From assembly GCA_910578495.1 (NCBI GenBank), contig CAJTRE010000009.1, forward strand, positions 1 to 22,479: a DNA stretch of 22,479 nt. The letters run 5' to 3'. The notes below the pieces were generated by a model, which searched no databases, was not told the DNA's origin, and saw only the letters and a program-made list of their open reading frames with translations. This DNA comes from an uncultured Dorea sp. GTDB taxonomy: Bacteria; Bacillota; Clostridia; Lachnospirales; Lachnospiraceae. Positions within the stretch are counted from its first letter, which is position 1. Each line of letters begins with the position of its first letter. A program made the translations under genes and the position numbers. Positions 1 through 7,445 of the stretch are shown here, piece by piece.

Positions 1-1795
1 TTCTCGGCGGCAAGTTTACGATAGCAATACAAGTCTTTCCAACAAGTTCTTCCGGCTCGTAATACTCGTGAATACCGCTCAAAATTACACGATCCTTACG
101 TTCTCCGTCATCCATTGTAAACTTCAAAAGTTTCTTGGACTTAGGAACAGCCTCGCAAGCCAAAATCTTCACAGCTCTGAAATCAGACTTTGCAAAGGTA
201 TCAAAATCAACCATTTCTTCAAAGATTGGCTCAACTCTTACCTTGGAAAAATCAATCTTTTCCGTCGCTTTTGCCTGCGCAGCGTTATTAGCCTCATTCT
301 TAGAAGCGCCCTGTGACTTCATTGTCGGGAACAGAAGTACGTCGCGGATAGCCGCCTCATCACAAAGCAGCATACACATTCTGTCGATTCCGAAACCGAT
401 GCCGCCTGTCGGAGGCATACCGATCTCTAATGCATTTAAGAAATCCTCATCTGTTGTGTTCGCCTCCTCATCACCCTGTGCAAGTAATTCCTCCTGGGCT
501 TTGAATCGCTCTCTCTGATCAATCGGATCATTCAACTCAGAATAAGCATTCGCCATCTCCCATCCATTCATAAAGAACTCGAAACGCTCAACGTAGTCCG
601 GATTCTCCGGTTTCTTCTTTGTAAGCGGAGAAATCTCAATCGGATGATCCATAACGAATGTCGGTTGGATCAAGTGCTCTTCTGCAAACTCTTCAAAGAA
701 CAAGCTCAAAATATCGCCTTTTTTATGTCTCTCCTCAAACTCAACGCCACGCTCTTTTGCAAGTTCCCTTGCCTGCTCCAAAGTCTCAACCTCGTTCCAG
801 TCAATACCCGCATATTTCTTAACAGCATCCACCATTGTAATTCTCTCAAACGGCTTTCCAAGATCCATTTCCACACCATTATAGGAAATGGTTGTTGTTC
901 CAAGAACATCCTGTGCCACATGACGATACAGGTTCTCTGTTAAGTCCATCATTCCATTATAATCTGTATATGCCTGATAAAGTTCCATAAGCGTAAACTC
1001 AGGATTGTGTCTCGTATCCAGACCTTCATTACGGAACACTCGTCCAATCTCATAAACTCTCTCAAGACCGCCGACAATCAATCTCTTTAAGTAAAGTTCC
1101 AGAGAAATACGAAGCTTAAAGTCCTCTCCCAGCGCATTAAAATGTGTCTCAAATGGTCTTGCGGCGGCTCCGCCCGCATTACTTACAAGCATTGGAGTTT
1201 CAACCTCCAAAAACCCTTCGCCATCTAAATATCTACGGATAGAGCTTAAAATCTTTGATCTCTTGATAAATGTATCTCTAGCGTCCGTATTCATGATCAA
1301 ATCCACATATCTCTGACGGTAACGTGTGTCTGTATTGGTTAGACCGTGATACTTCTCCGGCAGAATCTGAAGACTCTTAGAAAGAAGTTTCACCGCAGAT
1401 GCATGAACCGAAATCTCTCCTGTCTTTGTCTTAAACACTTCACCCTCAAGACCTACAATATCCCCAATGTCTAATTTCTTGAAATCTTTGTATTCTTCTT
1501 CTCCGATACTGTCTCTTGCAACATATGACTGAATATTTCCTGTCTGGTCTAAAATATTACAGAAAGAAGCCTTACCCATGACACGCTTTTGCATCACACG
1601 TCCTGCTAAAGTAACATGCTTTCCTTCCATTTCCTCGTAATGCTCTTTAATATCCGCTGCATGACAGGTTACATCATACTTTGTGATTTCAAAAGGATTC
1701 TTACCGCTGCTCTGTAACTCTGCAAGCTTGTCCCGGCGTACCTGTCTTAATTGATTTACATCCTGCTCCTGTGCATTTTTCTTAAGCTCGCCCAT
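1..1795 (-). CDS. lysS: Lysine--tRNA ligase with C-terminal tRNA-binding domain (3' end outside window)
   Basis: Class II lysyl-tRNA synthetase that charges tRNA-Lys in the cytoplasm. The start is the ATG at 1793-1795, preceded by AAGGAG about 6 nt upstream; 598 codons are visible and the frame is open to the left edge. An N-terminal OB-fold anticodon-binding region comes first (GRVMQKRVMGKASFCNILD near residues 65-85). The class II core follows, with motif 2 (FRNEGLDTRHNPEFT) and motif 3 (GGIGFGIDRMCMLL near residue 475). A normal LysRS would end near residue 495-500. Here a linker of about 35 residues leads into FAKSDFRAVKI...SKKLLKF...VILSGIHEYYEPEELVGK, which matches the MetRS C-terminal/Trbp111 tRNA-binding OB fold; it starts near residue 530 and is cut by the window edge. 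The expected full length is roughly 640-660 residues. The gene lies 77 nt downstream of greA and probably shares its promoter. Confidence 0.96.
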   Translation of the reverse strand, partial: MGELKKNAQEQDVNQLRQVRRDKLAELQSSGKNPFEITKYDVTCHAADIKEHYEEMEGKHVTLAGRVMQKRVMGKASFCNILDQTGNIQSYVARDSIGEEEYKDFKKLDIGDIVGLEGEVFKTKTGEISVHASAVKLLSKSLQILPEKYHGLTNTDTRYRQRYVDLIMNTDARDTFIKRSKILSSIRRYLDGEGFLEVETPMLVSNAGGAAARPFETHFNALGEDFKLRISLELYLKRLIVGGLERVYEIGRVFRNEGLDTRHNPEFTLMELYQAYTDYNGMMDLTENLYRHVAQDVLGTTTISYNGVEMDLGKPFERITMVDAVKKYAGIDWNEVETLEQARELAKERGVEFEERHKKGDILSLFFEEFAEEHLIQPTFVMDHPIEISPLTKKKPENPDYVERFEFFMNGWEMANAYSELNDPIDQRERFKAQEELLAQGDEEANTTDEDFLNALEIGMPPTGGIGFGIDRMCMLLCDEAAIRDVLLFPTMKSQGASKNEANNAAQAKATEKIDFSKVRVEPIFEEMVDFDTFAKSDFRAVKILACEAVPKSKKLLKFTMDDGERKDRVILSGIHEYYEPEELVGKTCIAIVNLPPR

Positions 1796-1825
1796 ATCTT
1801 TCTCCTTCCCTTTTATGTGAATATA

Positions 1826-1845
1826 CCCCCTCGGCCATGAGGGGG
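1826..1845 (-). terminator. GC-rich hairpin between greA and lysS (weak terminator or processing/attenuation hairpin)
   Basis: A perfect 7-bp stem (CCCCCTC / GAGGGGG) with a 6-nt loop lies between the greA stop and the lysS ribosome binding site. On the minus strand it is followed by TATATTCAC rather than a solid U tract, so complete termination is unlikely. Partial termination or mRNA processing that sets the greA:lysS ratio is plausible but inferred. Confidence 0.45.
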
Positions 1846-1872
1846 TTCATACATTTCTGTTCCTTTGAAAGC

Positions 1873-2355
1873 TTATTGAGACCGACTGATCCCAAGCACT
1901 TTGTATTCCATAGTTCCGGCCTGCGTCTCAACCTCTACTACGTCATTTACTGATCTGCCCATTAATGCCTGACCTACCGGAGATTCATTGGAAATCTTAC
2001 CTTCCAGACTGTTTGCCTCAGTGGAACCTACAATTTTAAACTCCATCTCTTCATCAAAGGTAATATCAAACACTTTCACCGTACATCCGACATTAATCTT
2101 ATCAAAATCAACCTCATCCTCTACCACGACTTCTGCGTTCTTGAGGATATTCTCTAACTCTTCGATACGAGCTTCAATATCCCGCTGCTCATCTTTCGCC
2201 GCATCATACTCTGCGTTCTCAGAAAGATCTCCCTGTTCTCTCGCCTCTTTGATCTTTCCTGCAACCTCTTTACGCTTCACAACCTTGAGGTTTTCAAGCT
2301 CGTCCTCTAACGCTTTCAATCCTGCATAAGTCAGTAGTCTTTTCTTCGTTTCCAT
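1873..2355 (-). CDS. greA: Transcription elongation factor GreA
   Basis: GreA binds the RNA polymerase secondary channel and stimulates cleavage of backtracked RNA. The 160-residue product starting METKKRLLTYAG has the usual family length. The N-terminal antiparallel coiled coil spans about residues 10-75 and carries the tip signature GDLSENAEYDAAK with the conserved acidic residues. The C-terminal FKBP-like domain includes ISNESPVGQALMGR. An in-frame ATG 10 codons upstream (2385) is possible, but the AAAAGGAG ribosome binding site lies inside that extension, and family length favours the 2355 start (spacing about 12 nt; a GTG 3 codons upstream would be spaced about 4 nt). It is the first gene behind its own strong promoter, followed by lysS. 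Confidence 0.97.
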   Translation of the reverse strand: METKKRLLTYAGLKALEDELENLKVVKRKEVAGKIKEAREQGDLSENAEYDAAKDEQRDIEARIEELENILKNAEVVVEDEVDFDKINVGCTVKVFDITFDEEMEFKIVGSTEANSLEGKISNESPVGQALMGRSVNDVVEVETQAGTMEYKVLGISRSQ

Positions 2356-2420
2356 TTTCCCACTTTGCTCCTTTTCTATATTCATATCATATAAAATAAA
2401 GACACTTTCACAATTTCAAT

Positions 2421-2449
2421 ATTATAACTAATACACCGCTTTATGTCAA
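2421..2449 (-). promoter_or_regulatory. Perfect-consensus sigma-A promoter for greA-lysS
   Basis: On the minus strand TTGACA (2444-2449) is separated by exactly 17 nt from TATAAT (2421-2426). The predicted start is near 2414, giving a leader of about 58 nt before the greA ATG. Both hexamers and the spacing match the housekeeping consensus, so strong constitutive transcription is expected. It lies in the 86-nt gap after dusB, making greA-lysS an independent unit that may also receive read-through. Confidence 0.85.
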
Positions 2450-2471
2450 CATATTTTCGAAACTCGAGTTG

Positions 2472-3437
2472 TTATGGCTGAATAGTTATAAATAATTGTA
2501 ACAGTTGTTCTAACTCATGATATGTCTCTACATGATTAATTTCTTCTCTGAGTTTTGCCGAGTCTTTCATCCCCTTCGTATACCACGCCACATGTTTTCT
2601 CATTTCCCGTATACCAATATAATCATTTTTATACTCCATCAGAAGTCTGGCATGGCGGAGCATGGTTTCCCGTATCACTTCGGGAGCCGGACGCTTTGGC
2701 ATGACTCCTGTTTTATCATATTCCAAAAGTTCTGCAAATATCCATGGATTTCCCTGCGCGCCCCGGCCGATCATCACACCGTCGCATCCTGTTGTCTGCC
2801 GCATTTTAAGCGCACTCTCCCCGGATATCACGTCTCCGTTTCCGATAACTGGAATAGAGACAGCTTCTTTTACCTGCCGGATAATCTCCCAGTCTGCCTT
2901 CCCGGAGTAATACTGTTCCCGCGTTCTCCCATGAACAGCAACCGCAGCCCCGCCTGCCTCCTCAATAATTCGGGCTATCTCTACAGCATTTACAGACTCA
3001 TCATTAAATCCTTTTCGTATTTTCACCGTTACCGGCTTCTTAATGGCTTTCGCTGTTTTAGATACAATCTCGTACACCTGCTCCGGATGATTCATAAGCG
3101 CCGAACCCTCGCCGTTTTTCACAACTTTAGGCACCGGACAGCCCATATTAATATCAAGAATCTGAAACGGAAGATGCTCAATCTCTTTTGCAATCTCACT
3201 CATGATATCCGCATCCGAACCAAAAAGCTGCAACGACACCGGATATTCCTCTGGATGGATTTCCAACAATGCTTTCGTATTTTTATTCTTATATAAAAGC
3301 GCTTTCGCACTAATCATCTCCATACATAATAATCCGGCCCCCTGCTCCTTGCAGAGCAAACGAAACGGCAGGTCTGTCACACCTGCCATTGGCGCTAATA
3401 TATATGGATTGTCAAGTTTTACATTTCCTATGTTCAT
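2472..3437 (-). CDS. dusB: tRNA-dihydrouridine synthase, DusB family
   Basis: FMN enzyme that reduces a uridine in the tRNA D-loop region to dihydrouridine. The 321-residue TIM-barrel protein shows the family marks in order: APMAGVTDLPFR near residue 16, DINMGCPVPKVVKNGEGSAL with the catalytic Cys, VHGRTREQYYSGKADW, IPVIGNGDV and MIGRGAQGNPWIF (FMN phosphate binding), then a helical C-terminal domain. The start is the ATG at 3437, with AGGTG 9 nt upstream; an upstream GTG at 3449 overlaps that site and is less likely. It follows coaX by 32 nt. Its last five codons (ITIQP) are encoded by a 15-nt motif repeated elsewhere in the window, and a related 12-nt copy sits just upstream of its start. 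Confidence 0.95.
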   Translation of the reverse strand: MNIGNVKLDNPYILAPMAGVTDLPFRLLCKEQGAGLLCMEMISAKALLYKNKNTKALLEIHPEEYPVSLQLFGSDADIMSEIAKEIEHLPFQILDINMGCPVPKVVKNGEGSALMNHPEQVYEIVSKTAKAIKKPVTVKIRKGFNDESVNAVEIARIIEEAGGAAVAVHGRTREQYYSGKADWEIIRQVKEAVSIPVIGNGDVISGESALKMRQTTGCDGVMIGRGAQGNPWIFAELLEYDKTGVMPKRPAPEVIRETMLRHARLLMEYKNDYIGIREMRKHVAWYTKGMKDSAKLREEINHVETYHELEQLLQLFITIQP

Positions 3438-3469
3438 TTGAGCACACACCTGAATAGTTACGTTATATT

Positions 3470-4243
3470 TTAACGTTTTTTATTTTTCTCAAAGATAATC
3501 TGCAGCCCTTTCAATGTAAGCTGCTGATCATACACATCGATCACATCTGTCTCAGATACAATCATATTGCCAAGTCCGCCGGTTGCCACAACCTTTGCGT
3601 CTTTATAACCAGACTCCTCTTTCAGCCGCTTTATGATGTACTCGGTCTGTCCTACTTGTCCATAAAGCAGTCCTCCCTGCATACTGGAAATCGTCTCTTT
3701 CGCCAGAATAGACGCCGGTTTCTTAATCTCAATTGCAGGAAGCATATCCGCCTCGCCCCACAACGCTTGGGCAGAAGTACGGATTCCCGGCGCGATTACC
3801 CCGGCCTCAAAAGTACCGTCCGGACCTATGATATCATAAGTGGTTGCAGTTCCAAAATCCACTACAATAACAGGCCCTCCAAACAATGTATAAGCCGCCA
3901 CCGCATCAACAATACGGTCTGCTCCTACCTGCCTTGGATTCTCTGTTACAATACGGATACCCGTCTTAATCCCGGCAGACACTACAACCGGCTTTGTATG
4001 AAAATACTTAATAATGCCGCTGCCAAGAGAATGCATAATATCCGGAACAACTGAAGCTACAATAACGTCCGTAATCTCTTTACTGTCAATTCCATTTCTC
4101 TCCACCAGTTCCTGCAGCATAATGCCATACTCATCGGATGTACGCGGCTGCTTAGACTTCAATCTGAATGTGCCGAATACCTTATCTTTGTCAAAGATTC
4201 CGATTGTAATGTTGGTATTCCCAACGTCTATTACTAATAACAT
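3470..4243 (-). CDS. coaX: Type III pantothenate kinase
   Basis: Phosphorylates pantothenate, the first step of coenzyme A synthesis; the type III enzyme belongs to the ASKHA fold and typically needs a monovalent cation. The 257-residue length is normal. Visible motifs are the N-terminal phosphate-binding DVGNTNITIGIF (residues 6-17), NPRQVGADRIVDAVAA (pantothenate/dimer region), VVDFGTATTYD with the catalytic Asp, and VIAPGIRTSAQAL. GGAGG lies 5 nt before the ATG. It sits between the DUF6145-like gene (9-nt gap) and dusB (32-nt gap) in one tight minus-strand run. Confidence 0.96.
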   Translation of the reverse strand: MLLVIDVGNTNITIGIFDKDKVFGTFRLKSKQPRTSDEYGIMLQELVERNGIDSKEITDVIVASVVPDIMHSLGSGIIKYFHTKPVVVSAGIKTGIRIVTENPRQVGADRIVDAVAAYTLFGGPVIVVDFGTATTYDIIGPDGTFEAGVIAPGIRTSAQALWGEADMLPAIEIKKPASILAKETISSMQGGLLYGQVGQTEYIIKRLKEESGYKDAKVVATGGLGNMIVSETDVIDVYDQQLTLKGLQIIFEKNKKR

Positions 4244-4252
4244 AATTTCCTC

Positions 4253-4582
4253 CTACAATTCTTCTCCCAGAAAGAACACGTTGTAATACAACTGCAAGGA
4301 CTCTAACAGATCGTGTTTTTCCCTTTGAAGCTGCTTGATCTTAAGCTGGCTTCCAATCTCGTCAAACATCGGATCGTAATCTTGAGCGGTCACTTCAAAG
4401 CACAGTCCTCCGTCTTCTTCATATACCAGCGTCAGAACACCTCCCACATCATGCACATAAAGGACGCACATAATCTTGAGTTCATCCTTTATATCATCCG
4501 GCAGCCCTGAAAAATCCGGATTCAGATAATATTTTTCCTCATAAGAATTTGCTCCGCAGAGCACAACTCTATCCTCATACAT
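4253..4582 (-). CDS. Small conserved protein resembling DUF6145 (function unknown)
   Basis: A 109-residue acidic cytoplasmic protein with no signal peptide or membrane segment. It opens MYEDRVVLCGANSYEEKYYL and has a central hydrophobic stretch (IMCVLYVHDVGGVLTLVYEEDGG). It ends in a helical segment (IGSQLKIKQLQREKHDLLESLQLYY) followed by NVFFLGEEL. From memory it resembles the Lachnospiraceae family DUF6145; this assignment was not checked. AAGGAG precedes the ATG at good spacing. The fixed position between birA and coaX fits a small clade-specific gene translated with its neighbours. No function is proposed. Confidence 0.85.
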   Translation of the reverse strand: MYEDRVVLCGANSYEEKYYLNPDFSGLPDDIKDELKIMCVLYVHDVGGVLTLVYEEDGGLCFEVTAQDYDPMFDEIGSQLKIKQLQREKHDLLESLQLYYNVFFLGEEL

Positions 4583-4596
4583 ATCGTTTCTCCTTT

Positions 4597-5349
4597 TTAT
4601 ATATACCCATATATTCCTCTTACGGACACCTCTCCGGCATAAATGCGTTTCACTTCACCGCTCCTCATCTTTACAAGAAGCTCTCCCTTTTCATTTATCC
4701 CCAGGGCATAGGCAGTATATTCATTTCCCGGCTCCAATACTTTCACTTCACAGTCTTTATTCACCAACAGATCATGATACAAATTTATGATTCCCGACAA
4801 ATCTTCCGTTTCAAGAAATGTCTTATAATACTTCCAGAAATTCTCCACAATGGCTTGGCGCAGTTCCTCCCTGTCCGTCGTCATACCGGTCTCTTTCTTA
4901 ATAGATGCCGCCCGATCCATAAGTTCCTCCGGAAACTCTTCCTGATTCACATTAACGCCCGCACCAATCACTACATAATCAATACCTTCTGCGCCTGCGC
5001 TCATCTCTGTCAAAATGCCGCACAGCTTCTTTTTATGAAGCACAATATCATTCGGCCATTTAATCTTCGTTTCTACACCACAGACTTCCCGAATAGCTAC
5101 CGCAACGCTTACCGCCATCACTAATGTCAGCATAGGCGCCGCTTTGGGTGTAATATCCGGCCGCAGCAAAAGACTCATATAAATATTACATCCTGCCGGA
5201 GCGTTCCAATTCCGCCCTCTACGGCCTTTTCCGCTACTCTGACAGTCCGCCACAAATAGCGTCCCATGTGGACAGCCCTTTTCGGCATACGCCTTGGCCC
5301 TTGTATTCGTAGAGTCTGTTTCTTCAAAATAAACGATTTCCGATTTCAT
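4597..5349 (-). CDS. birA: Biotin--[acetyl-CoA carboxylase] ligase, short form without repressor domain
   Basis: Activates biotin to biotinyl-AMP and attaches it to the carrier lysine of biotin-dependent carboxylases. The 250-residue protein has the substrate-recognition DSTNTRAK (residues 12-19), the nucleotide loop GKGRRGRNW, KWPNDIVL with the catalytic Lys, CGILTEM and GAGVNVN, then a short SH3-like C-terminal domain. Bifunctional BirA proteins have about 60-70 extra N-terminal residues forming a DNA-binding winged helix; this one begins at the catalytic domain, so it is probably only a ligase. The start codon is 1 nt after the OTC stop (TAG-A-ATG), so translation is probably coupled. Confidence 0.95.
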   Translation of the reverse strand: MKSEIVYFEETDSTNTRAKAYAEKGCPHGTLFVADCQSSGKGRRGRNWNAPAGCNIYMSLLLRPDITPKAAPMLTLVMAVSVAVAIREVCGVETKIKWPNDIVLHKKKLCGILTEMSAGAEGIDYVVIGAGVNVNQEEFPEELMDRAASIKKETGMTTDREELRQAIVENFWKYYKTFLETEDLSGIINLYHDLLVNKDCEVKVLEPGNEYTAYALGINEKGELLVKMRSGEVKRIYAGEVSVRGIYGYI

Positions 5350-5350
5350 T

Positions 5351-6343
5351 CTATCTCTCTCCGAGCGTTGCAGTCATTACCGCTTTAATAGTATGCATAC
5401 GATTCTCTGCCTCATCGAAGACTTTTGATTTCTCAGACTCAAATACCTCATCTGTCACTTCCAGTTCTTCCAATCCAAACCGCTCTTTAATATCTCGTCC
5501 AACCTCTGTCTTCAAATCATGGTATGCAGGAAGACAATGTAAGAAGATTGCTTTCTCTCCCGCACGATCCATAACTTCTTTTGTCACCTTATATGGCGAC
5601 AGCTCGCGGATTCTCTCTTCCCACACTTCATCCGGCTCGCCCATAGACACCCACACATCCGTATAGATAACGTCCACATCTTTCGTTCCCTCAGTCACAT
5701 CCTCTGTAAGCGTAATACTTCCCCCGCTTTCCTTTGCATATTCTTCACATTCTGCTACAAGCTCTGGATTAGGGAAATAATTTTTCGATGTACATGCGGT
5801 AAAATTCATACCCATCTTTGCACATGCAATCATCAGAGAATTACCCATATTATATCTGGCGTCTCCCATATAAACCAAACGGATTCCTTCAATCCTTCCA
5901 AAATGTTCACGAATTGTAAGAAGATCCGCCAACATCTGTGTCGGATGATATTCATTCGTCAAACCATTCCATACCGGAACTCCTGCATATTTCGCCAAGT
6001 CTTCCACAATCTCCTGACCATATCCACGATACTCGATTCCGTCAAACATCCGTCCCAGTACTCTTGCAGTATCCTCAATACTCTCTTTCTTCCCAATCTG
6101 GGACACACTCGGCGCAAGATATGTCGTTCCCATTCCCATATCATGAGCCGCCACCTCAAAAGAACAGCGAGTTCTTGTGCTTGTCTTTTCAAAAATCAGC
6201 GCCACATTCATACCCCTGTAATGATCGACAGCAATTCCCTGTTTCTTTTTCTCTTTAAGCTGCGCCGCAAGATCTACCAAATACGTAATCTCATCCTTTG
6301 TAAAATCTTTAAGCGTCAAAAAATTTCTTCCTTTTAAATCCAT
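5351..6343 (-). CDS. argF: Ornithine carbamoyltransferase (C-terminal part of a longer fused frame, with its own start site)
   Basis: Condenses ornithine and carbamoyl phosphate to citrulline in arginine synthesis, or works in reverse in the arginine deiminase route; no other arginine gene is in view. From the internal ATG at 6341-6343 it gives 330 residues, normal OTC length. Family marks: STRTR at 55-59 (carbamoyl phosphate), YHPTQ, DVWVSMGEPDEVW (ornithine SMG loop) and FLHCLPAYHD (catalytic Cys). Catalytic residues all appear intact. A GAGAGAGG element (6352-6359) lies about 8 nt upstream of the ATG, so independent initiation is likely. The same frame is open upstream into the patatin gene with no stop between them. 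The gene ends 1 nt before birA. Confidence 0.95.
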   Translation of the reverse strand: MDLKGRNFLTLKDFTKDEITYLVDLAAQLKEKKKQGIAVDHYRGMNVALIFEKTSTRTRCSFEVAAHDMGMGTTYLAPSVSQIGKKESIEDTARVLGRMFDGIEYRGYGQEIVEDLAKYAGVPVWNGLTNEYHPTQMLADLLTIREHFGRIEGIRLVYMGDARYNMGNSLMIACAKMGMNFTACTSKNYFPNPELVAECEEYAKESGGSITLTEDVTEGTKDVDVIYTDVWVSMGEPDEVWEERIRELSPYKVTKEVMDRAGEKAIFLHCLPAYHDLKTEVGRDIKERFGLEELEVTDEVFESEKSKVFDEAENRMHTIKAVMTATLGER

Positions 6344-7444
6344 CTTAGTTTCCTCTCTCCATTCCATCAAAACGTGTACGAACCGTGGAACATCATTCTT
6401 ATTTTCCAAAGTTATATACCTTTTATATACTATTTCAAACAATTGGTCAACTGTATAAATGCGATATTTAGGGATTTGAAATAACTTTGCCGATGCCTCA
6501 AGCATCCCCAAATACAATTCTTTTGCAGAATAACTCAAGGGGAGTTTAAGGACAAACGCAATCTCCGCCTTCTCAAGTTCTTTCAGCCGGCCAATTCTCT
6601 CCTTATAATAGTCCTCATCATGTGTCTGATCAATGTAATAGATAATCCCTTCCAGACCATAGATCATCCGTTTCGTATCATAATAGCCAATCGTCATATT
6701 CTGACGGCTTCGTTTTCCGCAAAACTCCATAATACTTCCAAGCTTTACTCTCGGCGATACTTCATGAACTACTGTATCTTCCGGAAATTTCACTTTCTGC
6801 TCCACGCCGATCCCATGAATCCGCACAGAAATCAAATCCTTGTATTCTCTGTCCACAAGTATGTTAAATGGAGCTGTGTTAGTCACACCTCCATCCACAT
6901 ATTTCTTTCCATTCAGGGGAACATTCTTAAATCCAATCAAGTAGGCGCTGGCAAGAAGAAAATCTTCCAACTGTCCTTCCGGAATCTCTTCTGCTCCCAA
7001 ATCCAGTTCTTTAAAATCGGTCAGCGAAAACGTAGACAGACAGAACTCGATGCCACAGTTCCTTATCGCTTCCTCGTCTATAACCTCATGAATTAATTTT
7101 CGAAGCGGTTCAATATCTATTCCTCCATCTTTAACTCTTTCCCATATCCGCCGCAAAAACTCTCGAAGCGGAACCTCACCGTTAAAAAGCGCCTCCATCT
7201 CTTGATCGTCTACATCCATAACCGTAGAAAACGTCATATCTCTCCAGATACTTTCCGCCAGTTCTACGTCCCCCATACAAATGAGGGCGCCATTTAAGGC
7301 GCCCACTGAAGTTCCTGCCACTGCTTTTATCTTCACACCTGCTTCTGCCAGAGCCTTCCACGCACCTATCTGGTATGCGCCTCTTGCCCCGCCGCCGTCA
7401 AGCACAAGCCCGTATTCCTTCGACAAATCAATCACTGATTTCAT
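5351..7444 (-). CDS. Patatin-like phospholipase fused in frame to ornithine carbamoyltransferase
   Basis: One uninterrupted 697-codon frame. Residues 1-367 are a patatin-like acyl hydrolase: oxyanion loop DGGGARG (16-22), nucleophile in GTSVG (Ser46) and the catalytic Asp in YVDGGVT (Asp184), followed by a helical region ending near HVLMEWREETK. Residues 368-697 are a complete OTC. Patatin proteins cleave acyl chains from membrane lipids; no signal peptide is seen. The ATG at 7444 is chosen because an AAGGAAG site precedes it and it follows the slipin TAA by 1 nt; an upstream start at 7474 would lie inside the slipin gene. No stop separates the parts, but several junction codons (TGG, AGA, GAG, GAA, AAG) are each one substitution from a stop, so recent stop loss or a base error is as plausible as a real fusion. 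Confidence 0.85.
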   Translation of the reverse strand: MKSVIDLSKEYGLVLDGGGARGAYQIGAWKALAEAGVKIKAVAGTSVGALNGALICMGDVELAESIWRDMTFSTVMDVDDQEMEALFNGEVPLREFLRRIWERVKDGGIDIEPLRKLIHEVIDEEAIRNCGIEFCLSTFSLTDFKELDLGAEEIPEGQLEDFLLASAYLIGFKNVPLNGKKYVDGGVTNTAPFNILVDREYKDLISVRIHGIGVEQKVKFPEDTVVHEVSPRVKLGSIMEFCGKRSRQNMTIGYYDTKRMIYGLEGIIYYIDQTHDEDYYKERIGRLKELEKAEIAFVLKLPLSYSAKELYLGMLEASAKLFQIPKYRIYTVDQLFEIVYKRYITLENKNDVPRFVHVLMEWREETKMDLKGRNFLTLKDFTKDEITYLVDLAAQLKEKKKQGIAVDHYRGMNVALIFEKTSTRTRCSFEVAAHDMGMGTTYLAPSVSQIGKKESIEDTARVLGRMFDGIEYRGYGQEIVEDLAKYAGVPVWNGLTNEYHPTQMLADLLTIREHFGRIEGIRLVYMGDARYNMGNSLMIACAKMGMNFTACTSKNYFPNPELVAECEEYAKESGGSITLTEDVTEGTKDVDVIYTDVWVSMGEPDEVWEERIRELSPYKVTKEVMDRAGEKAIFLHCLPAYHDLKTEVGRDIKERFGLEELEVTDEVFESEKSKVFDEAENRMHTIKAVMTATLGER

Positions 7445-7445
7445 A

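Noticed and set aside
2461..2470. Palindrome AACTCGAGTT after dusB as a terminator
   Set aside because: It has no loop-forming room and no U tract; a 10-bp palindrome of this kind can occur by chance.
2517..3296. Plus-strand 259-codon open frame
   Set aside because: It lies entirely antisense to dusB, lacks a ribosome binding site and resembles no family; it is a shadow of the real gene.
4597..5349. BirA as a biotin-operon repressor
   Set aside because: There is no N-terminal winged-helix domain, so only ligase activity is supported.
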